DNA of 64,000 nt from Callaeas wilsoni (GCA_013398955.1 VWPU01002111.1:124001-188000), one strand, 5' to 3'. Counted from the stretch's first letter, positions 1 to 13,205 are shown. A program made the numbers and translations. Notes: a model not told the origin generated them from the sequence alone.

Positions 1-614
1 CTCTGCCTTCCAAGGGCTGACGAGGATCCTTGGCAAAGGGGAGAATCGGAGCAAAATGCACCAATGCAGGACCGTCAGAGCCTCCCGAGACACCTGTGCT
101 CATCCCATGGGCGCAGCGCAGCCTTTCCTGAGAATGGTGCCTGTTTTGCTGAGGGACAATCAAAATATCATTACTTACTGCTGGTTTCTAAGCATCTAAA
201 CCAAGCAAAAGCTGGGACGTGACTGAAAGAAGTCACGTCAGTGGACAGACATCACCCCCTGTGCACCCAAGAAGTTTTGTACCCAAGTTGCCAAGATCCT
301 GGAGATATTTAAAACTCAGCTAGGTAAGGTCCTGATCCTCCTGTAGCTGACCTGCTTTGAGCAGGGAGTTTTGGGCAGGAGACAATTCCAGAGGTGCCTT
401 CCAAGCAGTGCATTTGTAGTTATCATTTGGTAGCACAAAACAGTAGTTAAACAAAATATTTTCTGGTTTTCCTTCAGAGAGAATTTTAATCTGAACATTA
501 CAGAAGCTTCTCTTTAATGTGTACCAAAAGGGTGCGGGCTCTTAATACTACAATTTTTCTTTGTTACTGCTCTTTGATGAAAAATGCTTTAAATGAGGAC
601 ATTATACTGTATCC

Positions 615-627
615 ATATATATATATA
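615..627. repeat. Short AT microsatellite
   Basis: Six and a half AT units within a CHRNA4 intron. Confidence 0.9.
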
Positions 628-3137
628 GATAATTTTCAGGCTTTTAAAGGTCTGTTTGGATTTAAATTGCATCATCAGAAATTAAAATAAATGTGTGCCT
701 CATTTACAGGCATTTGGAAAACATTTAATTCTGTGAGATGATGTATCTCCCAACTGCAGGAAAATAGAAAGTGGCAAAAGAAAATAAAAATTCTCCATCA
801 GCAGAGCTTTTCAGTGAAACATGGCTGGTGGATGTCAGTAAAACAAAGCCATCCTTAAACCCTTATAAACTTAGGAGATTTAGAAGAGCAGCCTTTTTTC
901 TCAAAATGAGAAATCGAAGGCTGCAGCACACAGCAGCTTTTTCCTTGGGAAAAAAAAGTAATTGTCTTCTCTCTTTCTTGGTGTGCACTGCTGTGTTTGA
1001 CATGAAAATATAAGAGCTCCAGTTCTTTATTACTGACATATTTTTAAAGCTGTCAGGTCCGAGCAATCAGGAGAGCCTGACTATCTGAATTCTCCAGTTC
1101 TTGTGATGTTTACCTTGCACTCACGCCTTCTTCCAAATGGATTTTCATGACAGCTGTCACAACAGAGGGGTCTGTACTGAGCGAGGTGAGAACGTGCTGC
1201 CGCTCTAAAGGAACGTCTGCAGATTTTCTCTGTCCCACCACATCAGGGCTCCCACCTTCCTGTCTAAGGCAGCACTCCCGTGGTGCAGTCAGGGCTGTCG
1301 GAACACGAATGGGTTTTCCCACAGCACAGCCTTCCAAAAGAACAGAGGGTTTCCCCAGTCTCCCAACTGCAGGCTGTGTTTGCAGTCAGTTGTCTCACCT
1401 TCATCCCTTGGAGGAGACTGGGGAGAGCCTTTGGAAGGTGCTCAACAGCCAGGTGACCTTGTTTGCTCCCTCTCTCATGTGGAGAGGAGCAGACTCGAAG
1501 TCTCACCCAGGATGGGAGAGAGAACCTCTCCAGGCTCCCCTGCATGGGCAGGGTGCCAGCAGGCACAGCTTCCAATCCAGTAAACATATGCTTGAAGGTC
1601 CAGTGTGGGTGGAAAGCCTGGGGAAGGAGGCAAAAATATATGGATGCATGAAGGGTGAGACTGCCTTGGCATGATGTAGCTGGCTGGGATATATTCTGTG
1701 TGCACAGCATGGCTGACTTACCCTGCTTACAAATCGCTCTGCGCTGAACTGCAGTGAGAAGTCCAAACACACCCAGTAAAGTCAGAAATTCCTTCATAGT
1801 CCTGTTAGGCTGGTGAGGCAAGAGCATCCCAGGGTGTTTTATGGCTCCTCAGAGTCAAGAGCTGACTAAATCCGAGGAGCTGTTCCACAGCTGGTTTCAG
1901 TCCTGCCGTGGCATTGCAGGCAAAATCCAGCCTGGAAGGCAGTACGAGTGTTATTTGTAATAACCTGTGAGCTAAAGAGGACCCAGGATGAAGCTGGGTT
2001 TGTTAGCTGAGCAATTAAAAAATTAAAAAAGATGGTCCTCATTAAAAAGCAGATAATTTACAGAAACAAGTGACACACAAGATCTGCAGCATCACAATGG
2101 TTCCATCTACACTTGCAGAAGAGGAGTGTGGTGATCACATAGAAACTGCAAAACTGCCAGGAAGGCATTTCTGGGAATGAAGCACAGTTACATGAATTAT
2201 TATCATTCCTGGATGACATTTTAGCAGGAGTTTCATGTTCCTTTCCAAGAGTTTTCGAAGGAAAAATGCACACCTGTGTTGTTTACCCAGTCACTTACAC
2301 TCTGCTCTACCCAAGAAGGGAAACACTCATAGTGGATGCTCATAATGCCTTTTCTCTAATAAGATCCAATTAAAAATATTGCTCCATTAATGAGCGATTT
2401 AATCATGCCTCAGAGATATCATTAAAAGCAGAATTGGATTCCATATTCCTATTGAGATTTAAAAAGAAAACCACAAAGAATAGCAAGCACTGGACTGTCA
2501 CTTGCTGTGCATGTTTCATGTCTCAATCTGGCTTTACTGTGGTCCTGGCAAAACCCAGGAGAAAAAAAAAAGGTGGTTTTCATCCAAATCACATGTTCTG
2601 GAGTGTAAATTAGATTTAAGAAAGAAGAGGTAAGACAGGAGCTGGATGGATTGCACAATGGCTTGTGTTTGTTTGCTTCAGAGTAGATCACGGTGCTGAT
2701 TTTGTCTTAATCCCTTTGTGACAGTCTTGTATGGAGTTTCCACTTTTTTTTTTTAAAATGTTTTAAGTCTTTGGAAAAAAATCCAGTTTAGAGGTCAAAA
2801 GGCACTGTGTCCTTTTGTGTTATTTTGTTTTTCCAAAATCTGCCCCAAAGAACGCAGTATAGAAGCAAAGAGGGGTTTAGTAAAACCTGGTTCTCCACCA
2901 CACAAGAATTCTGAGTTTATTTTTCCATTAATTCAAGTAACCGAGAAAATTGTCTCAAGGACAGCTGGGCTGTGATCCTGAGGACTGGGGGCATATTCTA
3001 TCTCTGCCCAGAAACCGTGTCAGCCAAGGCAGCAAAGCGAGGGCCAGATGCTGCCACTGTTTCCCAACACTACACCAGTCTCATTTTTAGGATGTTTCAC
3101 AGGGCAAGAGGAAATATGTGCTGTGAGCTGCGAGGTG

Positions 3138-3316
3138 CTAGAATAGGTTGCTCAGAGAAGCTGTGAATGACCCATCCCTGGGAGAGTCCAAGGACAGGTT
3201 GGACAGGGCTTGGAGCAACCTGGAAAGGAAAAAAAGAAAGAAACTTCCATGGGAGTTGAAATGAGATGGTCTTTAAGGTCTTTTCCAACCCAAACCATTC
3301 AGTGATTCTATGATTT
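3138..3316 (+). repeat. CR1 LINE 3' fragment
   Basis: Matches the CR1 3' end in sense orientation: AGGTTGCTCAGAGAAGCTGT, CCATCCCTGGGAGAG, TTGGAGCAACCTGG, then TCCAACCCAAACCATTCAGT and GATTCTATGATTT. Interrupted by a purine-rich insertion near 3227. Confidence 0.85.
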
Positions 3317-4352
3317 CTTGAAACTATCAAAAAGTCCTTTTTTTTTTTTCCCGTTTTGCTTATAAATGAATGCTCTCCTAAAGAAATGAATTTAGGAAGT
3401 TCCCCTGCGTTCTGCAGCTTGAGGAGCCCTGCTGGACCACCCCTGTGTTGACGATCTTGCTGCTGGTGGCAAGGAGGAGAGGTGTGACCCGTGTCACTGC
3501 GTGGCTGCTGGCAGGGCACATCTGGGCTCTGAAGCAGCAGAGCAGGGCGCAGGGATTTTGCTGACTGCCGGGAAAGCAGCTGCAGGCTGGGCTGGCTCCA
3601 GCCAGAAGGACTGGGCAGGAGCAGAGAGCTTTCTATCTATGTCAGCCTGAATAATTCATCTCAAGTTTTTAGCAGAAGCTCTCTTCGCCTGCTCAGCCTG
3701 CCCTTTGTCTGGCAGTGCTGCTGTTTGTAACTTGGCTTCTTCCTCCAAAAGCCTGGAAAATTTTTCATCCAGTTCCAATACAAACTCCTGGACTGTTATC
3801 TATTTATCTGATACCACCACACAGACCCCAACTGAGAGTCCCTGTGAGAAGACACCACAAAAGACAGTTCTCTTCCTGACTGGGAAATCAAAAGATTAAT
3901 GTTCATTATTCCTATTAATAGGATGTTCTTGCTGTTTTTCACATAAAAGCCTGAATGATTACCCAACACTCTTTTATTTTTAGCAGCTGTCACTAATTAT
4001 TCTGCAGACCCCACCACTATACTACCTGATAGTACTTCCTCCCACCTCTAAAACAAACTCAACCCATTCCAGAGCACTTCTGAGACACCTTTGGGGAAAA
4101 GCTGTGTACGATCACATCAAGGAACTGACTTATGCCAGGGAAAAGCTGACATTTGCATGAATTCCAGGGCTTGTGTAAGGCAAGAGTTTAAAATCCACTG
4201 GACAGAGTAGATGGATCCGGTGTTTGGACATGATGTGCCCCTTGCATCTCTCGGGTCATTGTGAAGCCAGGCACTAAATATCCTATTTCCTTAACAGAGT
4301 TGACATGTCCTAGAGAAGTCTGAGCCTTTTTTTATCTTCCATCTGTCCCCAG

Positions 4353-5733
4353 TGCTGATGGTGACTTTGCAGTCACCCACCTGACCAAGGCTCACCTCTT
4401 CTACGACGGGAGAATTAAATGGATGCCCCCTGCTATCTATAAAAGCTCCTGCAGCATCGATGTCACCTTCTTCCCCTTTGACCAGCAAAACTGCACGATG
4501 AAGTTTGGCTCCTGGACCTATGACAAGGCCAAGATTGACTTGGTGAGCATGCACAGCCACGTGGACCAGCTGGACTACTGGGAGAGTGGGGAGTGGGTCA
4601 TCATCAACGCCGTGGGCAATTACAACAGCAAGAAATATGAGTGCTGCACAGAGATCTACCCCGATATAACTTATTCCTTCATTATCCGGAGGCTGCCGCT
4701 GTTCTACACCATCAACCTGATCATCCCCTGCCTGCTGATCTCCTGCCTCACCGTCCTGGTCTTCTACCTGCCCTCCGAGTGCGGAGAGAAGATAACCCTG
4801 TGCATCTCCGTGCTGCTGTCCCTCACTGTGTTCCTGCTGCTCATCACGGAGATCATCCCATCCACCTCCTTGGTCATCCCTCTGATCGGGGAGTACCTCC
4901 TCTTCACCATGATATTCGTTACCTTGTCCATCATCATCACTGTCTTTGTGCTCAACGTGCACCACCGCTCCCCCCGTACCCACACGATGCCGGACTGGGT
5001 GAGGAGGGTCTTCCTTGACGTAGTCCCACGGATCCTTTTCATGAAACGTCCCTCCACTGTGAAGGACAATTGCAAGAAGCTCATTGAGTCCATGCACAAA
5101 ATAACCAATGCACCGAGGCTTTGGTCTGAGATCGATGTGGAACCCAACTTCACTACCTCATCCTCCCCCAGCCCCCAGAGCGATGAGCCATCACCCACCT
5201 CTTCCTTCTGTGCCCACCTCGAGGAGCCAGCCAAGCCTCAGCCCATGTGCAAGTCCCCCTCTGGGCAGTACTCTGTGCTGCACCCAGAGCCCGTACAGCT
5301 GACCTGCTCCTCTCCACAGCCCTCCTGCCACCCCCTGAGCGACACCCAGGCCACCTCTGTCTTGAAAGGCAGGTCACTGAGTGTCCAGCAGATGTACAGC
5401 CCCAACAAGGCAGAGGAGGGGACAATCCGCTGCAGGTCCCGGAGCATCCAGTACTGCTACCTGCAGGAGGACTCTTCCCAGACCAACGGCCACTCCAGTG
5501 GCTCTCCAGCATCCCAGCGGTGCCACCTCAACGCCGAGCAGCCCCAGCACAAGCCCCCTCAGTGCAAGTGTAAGTGCAAAAAGGGCGAGGCAGCCGGCCC
5601 AGCAGCCCAGGGGAGCAAGAGCCACAGCGCCAAAGAGCAGCACCTCGTGCTGATGTCCCCAGCCCTGAAGCTGGCAGTGGAAGGGGTTCACTACATCGCA
5701 GATCACCTGCGGGCGGAGGATGCGGATTTCTCA
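4353..5733 (+). CDS. CHRNA4: CHRNA4 large penultimate exon: Cys-loop, M1-M3 and cytoplasmic loop
   Basis: This exon encodes most of the neuronal nicotinic acetylcholine receptor alpha-4 subunit. That subunit usually pairs with beta-2 in a pentameric cation channel gated by acetylcholine at the plasma membrane. The first base completes a split codon, and 460 codons follow from [16 protein letters not shown]. The Cys-loop cysteines are at 4450-4452 and 4492-4494, spaced by 13 residues. The vicinal pair in YECC (4642-4647) marks an alpha subunit. M1 is about 4690-4773, M2 about 4786-4854 and M3 about 4885-4956. M2 begins GEK, giving the glutamate ring of cation channels, with Leu at 9' and Glu at 20'. 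The long M3-M4 loop contains [21 protein letters not shown] and a CKCKCKK run. The exon ends DFS before GTAAGT at 5734. Open reading continues 16 codons into the intron and is not coding. Identity rests on family recall and is very strong. Confidence 0.97.
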
Positions 5734-6779
5734 GTAAGTAATCCTGACAGAGCCTGCTCTCCTTCAGAAAGTCAAAAATGACCTTCTAAGGGAGCCACAG
5801 CAAGCCTTGAGCTGTGCAGATTGTGTACACGCTGAGGCAGGCTCAGCCATCCCTCTGTTGTGGGTTTTGGCCGCTGTAGGCACAGCTGGAGATGTCCTGA
5901 GGGTCTTGGCAGGAGGGCCAAGGGGGTTGCACAACCAGATCATGCTCAGGGCTGCTCTAGAACAATGGGTTCTCCAGCAGAAAATAGGAGTAAAGTTGTT
6001 GTGAGGTAGCAAAGAAGCCATTAGGTTTGTGAGAGACCCAAAACGCAGCCACCTCACAGGAACAGAGAGTTGTTCTTTATTTAAGCCCCTGACAAACAGG
6101 AAATTCACACTCTCTGCTTTTTATTAATCTCTGACTGTGGAGCCCAGGCAAGCAAATTGCCCCAGGAGGCTGTGGGAAGCTGTAGTAGTGTGGGGATATT
6201 GCAGGGTCTGTTTAGCTCTGCTCACGTATCGTGATGGGATTACTCATCAGTGGACTTGCACTGGAGCAGTTGGCTCTGTGCAGGGAGGTGGGGGGAACAA
6301 ATTCCCTGCTTATTTTGTGGGGGTAAATACGGCTACAAATAAAGGAAGTAGAGGCTGAAGGGATTTCTTTTCATGGAGATAGTGATGCACATAACAAATG
6401 CTACATCCTTTCACAGCTCCTGCAGCTCTTTCCTGCAGGACTATGTGTACAGTGTAGTAGTAATTATAGCCTTAATGAAGGGAGGCACAAGATAACCTGG
6501 TGTTAGTCATCTTATTAAACAAACATCTTATCTAGCTTTTCCTGGGCAGATCCATATGCAAAAGGTGCTTTTTAGCTTTGCCTACAGTTTAAATTTCTTA
6601 AGACTTAAAATCAGTGTAAGTCATAGTGCATTTATACAAGACTTCCTGGGCATGGAGAGTGTCTTTTATTTGTATTTTTCACAGCACTGAGCACTGAGCA
6701 GCAGCAAGAAAAGCTAAAATACTACTGTCCATTTCTATACTCTTTGGTACCATAGTTAAGGGCCTCTGTTCTTCATGGA

Positions 6780-6960
6780 TTTCGCTTCACAGCATCCCTT
6801 TGAGGAGGGAGCTGTTTATTCCTTCTGTTGAGGAGTTACAGCCAAAACACAAACTTCCTGTTCAAGGTCACAGAACAAATCTGTCACCGAGATGGGCTGT
6901 GAATCCCCATCTTCATTAGTTGCCAGTTCAAAATGCCTTGCCAGGGTAAAGCACTTCAGA
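6780..6960 (+). repeat. Possible ancient MIR-type SINE remnant
   Basis: CAGCATCCCTTTGAGGAGG, a TTGAGGAGTTACAG segment, TTCAAGGTCACAGAACAA and GGGCTGTGAATCCC follow the order of the MIR 3' half, although they are heavily diverged. Recognition is by eye only. Confidence 0.4.
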
Positions 6961-9266
6961 AGCACATTAGGAGTGCAGGAATTAAACTCTGCTCTCTCCC
7001 TCTGGCAATAATCACAAGTAAACCCATTGATGTCAGTTGAGTTTAGCTCAAATTTTTCCCCATGGTGCAAATGAAAGAATATTACACCAATAATACTTCC
7101 CATTTCAAATGAGTCTCCCTGCTGAGTTGGTTGGTGTTACAAAGAATGGACTCAATATTTTGGGTTCCTTCCTCTTAATTTTTTTAAATGAAGCAGTCTT
7201 CAGAAGCCACAAATTTTCTTCTGATACCTTCTGCTGCTCTTCCCTCTTGAAATGAAGTGATCATCCTGAGGAGAAAGCTATTTACAGCACTAAACATCAA
7301 AAGCAGAAGAAAAGGAGCACTTTGGAGCCTTTGGTCTCTGACCTAACCTCCTGCCAGCCCAGGCTGTGAGAAAAGGCACCAGGAAAACACCCAGCAGTGA
7401 GCTGTGGGCAGGTTTGTGGGCTCCCTGGGGCCTGGGGGTGACCTTTCTCCACTGTTCCGCAGCAGCTGTGGTTGGCACAGAAGGCAGAGCTGGATTTTTC
7501 AGATAGAGGGGATAATGCTGACTCCATTGCGGGGCTGCACTATTTTCTCTCTCTGGTCCCAAGTAACATCAAGTAGGAAAGCACAATTTTCTTCTCCCAG
7601 TGGAAATGAAAAAGAAGAAGGAAAATGATCTTCTGGAACTGAAATGCACTGTGAGGAGCAGAACTGATCTAATAAAATGAGAATTTATTGGGGAAAAAAA
7701 TCAGTACTCAGAAATTTGCTTTCATCTTAAAATCAAATTGTGGCATTTCTTCATGGAAGTCTTCAATAAATCTACCAGCAGGCACCTCTGATGCAGCTGC
7801 TGAGACACATCTCGCTGTCTTGTGGGCAACATTTCCAGAGACATTCACCTTCCCAGAAGGAGAGTAGAGCTTCTTTTAAGTTCCTGTCTTCTTTTTTTTT
7901 TTTTTTCCCTAAAGCTCCATTGCCACAGGGGCAGTGCTTCTAAATTAAAAGTAAATAGCTCATTTAATTAAGTGCTCCAGCAAAGAGAAAATGGGAAATG
8001 CAAGAGGCAGTTGTTTGTTACAGAAAGAAATCTGCAAACAATACAGGCACAATGGGACACCGGGGAAAACGCATGGCGGAATTGTCCCGGCGTATGATGG
8101 AAATGCCATTAGAAATTAATTACAGACTGAAAGGCAAAACAAGTTCCGTGTCACACATCAGCCGAAATAACCAGACACCACCAGCACCATCTGGGAAGTT
8201 GTTCTGTCCGTGGCTGTGTGCATCTCCAGAATACTCTGATACGGAGACATTGAAGACAGCTTAAAAATAAAATGGGAAGGAATAAATCTGAGGGGGATAA
8301 TCTCACAGAGTTATTTTTAACAAAGTACAATAAAACCACCTGGGACCGCTCTAATCTGTGTTGCAGACTCCGGGTCCTGGGGATCAGATGTCACCAAGGC
8401 ACCTCAATCCTCCACTCAAATCCTGAGGCTCAGACCCACAAAGAGCTGGGCCAGGGAAGAGCTGCAGATTCCCACTTTTCAGGAATTTGAGAGTGGGGGA
8501 GTCAGCTGGTTCTTCCCCTGGTTGTTTGCCGAAAATAATTTTGAGTGAGCTTCTTAAAGCCTAATCAAAATAGAGGTCAGGAGTTTGTGGTGGCAGATGT
8601 TGACAGCTGCATGGATGTCACAGAGACGCCTGCGGATCAGACTCCACGTGGGGTGCTGGACCACGAGGAAATGCTGCAATGGTGGTGGCAGAACACAAAA
8701 CAAAAAATCCAGATAATTTTCTCTCCCTCATCCACTTTTTTTCATTTTCATTATCTCCCCATAATTTCCAATTTCACCCTCCGTGCTCTCAGTCTGAAGC
8801 TGGATATTGATTTTACAAACATCTGATGCACTCCCAGCCATCATTTTCAAGATGGGCTCAGTATTTCTGCATACACCATTACATTAGAAAGCAAATTTCT
8901 GCTCAAGTTGTTCTTCTTCCCCCACTTCCCTCTTCTTTGCTCAGAGAGAAACTCATCAACTTTCTTTTCTTTGTGTGATCTAGCACTTGTTTTTACTAGC
9001 ATAAATATTCAAATAAAGTTATTTTACCAGAATGAGGCAGTATTTACTCAATCCAGCTTTCCAGTTGGACATCAGGTGGTAAATTTCAGATTTTCTTTAC
9101 ACATTGGTTACATCATGAGACATTAATCCCATAAAAACGATCATCCAGGGCTTGCCTAGGTGCCTTTCTCATGAGGAATTTTAAGCATCAGAGACTCCAA
9201 CTCTCAACAAGTGATGCATAGGTCAGAGAACAGGTGCAGCAAAAGGGAGTTATCCACTGAGCTCTT

Positions 9267-9516
9267 ATCACAGAATTGTAGAATCACAGGATGGTTTGGG
9301 TGGGAAGGGATCTTAAAACCCATCTCATTCCACCTGCCATGAGCAGAGCCCCATCCAACCTGCCCTCGAACTTTTCAGGGATGGGGCAGCTGCAGCTTCT
9401 CTGGGCAGCTGTGCCAGGGCCTCAGCACCCCCACAGTAAAGAATTTCTTCCTATTTTCTAATCTAAAATACTCTATTTCACTTTAAAGCCATTCCCCCTT
9501 ATCCTGTCACTACATG
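9267..9516 (-). repeat. CR1 LINE fragment
   Basis: Complement of a CR1 3' end: TCACAGAATTGTAGAATCAC, GGTTTGGGTGGGAAGGGATC, CCATCCAACCTGCCC, GCTTCTCTGGGCAG and AAGAATTTCTTCCTA in the usual order. Confidence 0.9.
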
Positions 9517-10854
9517 ATCTTATAAATTTGAATAAATTACACTTCACAACCCAAGTAAATTGTAGAAGCTTGAGATGAGAGAATTCCTTTTGGTTTCGAA
9601 GGTCAGTATTTTTTTTTACTTACCCCGATTATAGATGGTTGTGCAGAGGGCTGTACGATCATAAAATAACATGATTTTCCCCAAGAAGGTGACAAGATGC
9701 AGGATGAACCTGATTGTTTTCTCTGCCTATTCAGTAGTAAGAGCTGGCTTAACTTAATGCTGGTTTTAAAAGGAATAAATCTATCCATTGCATGAAAACA
9801 TTGAACCCGTTCTTATGCTTTTGACAACGTTCAGGTGTTCCTGAAATTGAAAATGCTTTGTTCAGAGAAAATATAATACAGTCTCCAGCGCGTGCGTCAT
9901 TTCCCAGCTCACAAAGCTGCTCACTGAGCCAAGGAGCTCAGCAACACCAGTGGAAATGTACCTGTGGAAACATCCTCTGCTGCAAATGGCATTTCACTGA
10001 TACCTGGATTGCTTCCTTTACTAAAATGCATTTCTGGCAGTTTCGCTGTCCCCTTCTCCCTTCACCACTCACAGCCACTGGAGAGGTTTGAGCGGGCTCC
10101 TGCTGGGATGTTTTCCCCAAAGAACAAGGCAGCGTGCCAGATTTCAGCCCTTGGGTCTATTCATCACCTAGTGGGAAATTGTAGGGAATTATAATGGGTA
10201 TGGTCATATCAAATAGGATTTTGCCATCTGATCAGGCCTCTTCCTGGGAAAGAAATTAATAACAGCAATATAATAAAAGAGGTTTTCATATGTGTATGGT
10301 TTCTTAATGAAGCAGCCATTTACCATTTCTGCTTCATGGTACTAGACGTCCCCAGAGAGGAATTGCTGGAAAATCCTCCCACAGCAAGGCAAAAATGGGG
10401 AAAAAGGAGGGTTAGGATGCTTTTATTTGCTGGTTCATTTTCACTGTGTATTCACCCAAAGCTGTAAATCCATTCACAGAAAGAGCTTGGCTTTGTTTAC
10501 CTGTAAGCAAATCTTTTTATGAGCAGGGGGAAACAAGTCATTTCTTACCCCTCACCCTCCCCAGCTTGAATCACAGCCTCATTTACACACCCAGTCACAG
10601 CTGTTGCTGATGGAAAATGGGAGTGTGAGTGTGCAGATGACCTTAATTATCCACGAGAGTGTGTCATCCGTAGGGATTTGTGACTTCACATGCACGCCCT
10701 TGCAGTCTGGGAATCTCTCAGGTGGCTGACAGAATAAACCTTTGCCTTTTTATAGGAACACCAAGTGTGAGCGAGACCTCCCCTCCCCATCTCTGGAATT
10801 ATATGAAAATACCCTATTTTGGAGTAAAGCTCTAAGGGTTTTCATAAATTTTAA

Positions 10855-11025
<171 letters not shown>

Positions 11026-11490
11026 ATATAGCACCAAAGGGAAGAAAGTATTGTCCCACTATCCCACTCTATGGATTTTAGTTCACCTGGAAGGAGAGAA
11101 CAGAGAAATGGAGGCAGCCCTTTGAATAATTCAATGTGTGTCTGCACTTGAGCTGCTCCCGAGCTCTCGGGGAATCCTTTCCGAGGTCACATTGTTTTGC
11201 CAAGCCATTTTCATCTCCTCCATCTAATTTAGGGCAAAAGTTCTTATCAAAGTCTGTCCATAGCATGGTGGCATTCATTGGCATATACTCAGCAGTGTAA
11301 GAACACGAGCTTGTCCCCAAAGCAGCACAGAAAGGGGCTCTGCATCCACAAACCAGCCCCTGGCAATAGCTCCAGTCACCCTCAGCACTCTCACTGTGCC
11401 CTGCCCAGTGATTTTGCCCTGTCAGGCTGAGGTCTTTCAGGACTGTGTCCCTGTATGAGTCATTTTATAAATAAAGTTCCAAATTTGGGA
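11026..11490 (+). other. CHRNA4: CHRNA4 3' untranslated region
   Basis: Sequence between the CHRNA4 stop and the first canonical poly(A) signal downstream. The 3' limit is inferred as about 15 bases past the signal. No open frame or repeat was recognised in it. Longer alternative 3' ends cannot be excluded. Confidence 0.6.
11470..11475 (+). terminator. CHRNA4: Poly(A) signal AATAAA for CHRNA4
   Basis: A canonical AATAAA hexamer lies 445 bases after the stop codon, on the coding strand, within TTATAAATAAAG. It is followed by a TG-rich stretch near 11494-11520 (GATGTGGTCTGTGTTC) that fits a downstream element. Confidence 0.65.
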
Positions 11491-11907
11491 TACCTGTGCA
11501 GGATGTGGTCTGTGTTCAGCTGGTAAAGGCAGAGTCTGGAAAGGCTTACATGGTTGCTTGGGACCAACAATGATCATTAGATGCAGATTTTATACAGATT
11601 TTACATTGGCCAATGCCCCCCAGAAGCGGTGGACACTGGGGCTGAATGAGGATCATGCAAATGGAGGGAGGATTTGGGGTTTAGACTGGGACCACGTTGG
11701 TAACACTTTAGGGTACTCTCAGAGGAAATCTCCTGGATCCAAGTCATGGCTTCTGCAAAATAGTAGAGGGTCACCCTGAGCTGTAAAACCCTTGGTGTAG
11801 GTGGGGAAGGTACCTAGACATGGGGAAGCCAGAATAGAAATCCAGGATGATGTTAGGATAATAAAGAAATGTGCCAGGGTAACCTACAGCAGGTTATTTA
11901 GGTCCCA

Positions 11908-11921
11908 GAGAGAGAGAGAGA
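11908..11921. repeat. Short GA microsatellite
   Basis: Seven AG units just before the degraded CR1 piece. Confidence 0.9.
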
Positions 11922-11933
11922 CTCCGTGACCCC

Positions 11934-12060
11934 CCTGGGCAGCCTCAGTGCTCTGCCACCCTCAATGTGAAGCAGTTTTTCCTCATGTTGAGGTGAAACT
12001 TTGTGTGTTTCCATCTGTCCAGCTCTGCTTGGTCTGGCTCACCATTCCCACCCTCCCTGC
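11934..12060 (-). repeat. Degraded CR1 fragment
   Basis: CCTGGGCAGCCTCAGTGCTC, TGCCACCCTCAATGTGAAGC and TTCCTCATGTTGAGGTGAAA resemble the internal part of the CR1 3' region on the complement strand. The usual 3' end is missing. Confidence 0.5.
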
Positions 12061-12410
12061 TGGGTGCCTGCTGGGAACAGCCCATAGCCCAGTGTCTCCC
12101 TGCTTCCTCCAGAGCTCTCAGAGGCAGAAAGGCCTATGAACATTCTACCAGTGTGTGCAGGCAGAGGCAGACATGGTCTAAAAACCCAGTTTCCCCAGGA
12201 CCTGCTGTGAGAGTGTGACTCAAAGGCCAGGCTGGCAGCGCTGGGATCTGGGCTTTGCCCAGCACCTCCTCCACGCCCCACAGCTGGGATCAGCACTCAC
12301 GAGACTCTAGGCACTGGGAAGTTTACCTTGCCCTGAATTTAGGGGAATGCACACTGGGATAGGCAGGCAGCTGCCTGGAGACCAGCACAGAAGGTCCTGG
12401 TAGAAGCCAG

Positions 12411-12446
12411 AGCCAGGTGAGGGCCCAGGTGAGAGCCCAGGTGAGG
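12411..12446. repeat. Three copies of a 12-bp unit
   Basis: AGCCAGGTGAGG, GCCCAGGTGAGA and GCCCAGGTGAGG follow each other. Each copy contains CAGGTGAG, a perfect splice-donor-like word, on the plus strand. Confidence 0.9.
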
Positions 12447-13205
12447 CGTGTGTCACCCCTGTGTGGTAGCCTGGCACGTGAGGCTTGTCCTGCCACTCAG
12501 CTCAGTGAGCAGCACAGAGCTCCTCAGGCTTGTGGCAGAAATGCTGGAACCGAAACGATGTGGTTCAGAGACCTCTTTGAAATACAACTTACTGCACTCA
12601 GTCCGAGCAGCACAGGTTAAAAATCAGTGCCTGTCAGGCCTCATCTAAGAAACTACAACTGACCTCCGTGTTCACAGACTCAGCCAAGTGCTTAAAATCT
12701 GTTTGGCTCACAAAAAAAACAGAGTAGCTGTGATTTGGGCCAATTCCATGAAGAGCTGTGCTGGCACAGCACAGGGAGGGAGAGAGGGAGGGAGGATGAG
12801 GGAGCCGAGCTGCTGCTCTTCGTTGCTTGTTTTCAGAATGAAGAGAGACTCAGCCTTTGGAGATGCTAATTTATCCTTTTTCACAGTCAGTGAGTTTGCT
12901 TATGGCAATGAAAGGAAAACAAACAGTCGAACATCTTCAAGGTCTAGTGCATAAATAAATGTACCAGCACAGCTGCAGTCTGTGTGCAGGGCTGTGACAC
13001 AGAGGGGCTGCCTCTCGGTCTGCCACAGCCACCGCGGGGTCACAGGAGCAGCCTGAGCCCTCTCCAGCACCTTCTCACATTCTGAGTGCACTGACAAAAG
13101 GATCATGAAGGTAGAAGATTTCTGACCCTGGGCACCGCTGGGTCAGGGGCATCGTATGACAGCAATGCCCACAACAGCTGCTCAGAGCTCGCTCTGCCTC
13201 CCCCA

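Larger units (their letters stand above)
1..4352 (+). other. CHRNA4: CHRNA4 intron upstream of the large exon
   Basis: No coding exon was recognised here. I looked for the preceding CHRNA4 exon, which should encode the segment ending in the family motif PDIVLYNN, and did not see it. The stretch therefore appears to be intron. It ends in a strong acceptor with a long T/C tract and CCCCAG at 4347-4352. It contains a short AT microsatellite (615-627) and a CR1 3' fragment (3138-3316). The open frames in 1110-1830 run on both strands and in several phases, with no recognisable domain. Confidence 0.75.

Noticed and set aside
1147..1827. Long overlapping open frames on both strands (up to 187 codons)
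   Set aside because: They lie inside a CHRNA4 intron, overlap in several phases and lack any known motif or splice context.
4291..5097. 268-codon open frame on the minus strand
   Set aside because: It is the exact antisense of the CHRNA4 exon, low complexity in composition, and without a recognisable domain.
5734..5781. Extension of the CHRNA4 exon to the stop at 5779-5781
   Set aside because: A consensus GTAAGT donor lies at 5734, and joining to 10900 restores the conserved DFSVKEDWKY and M4.
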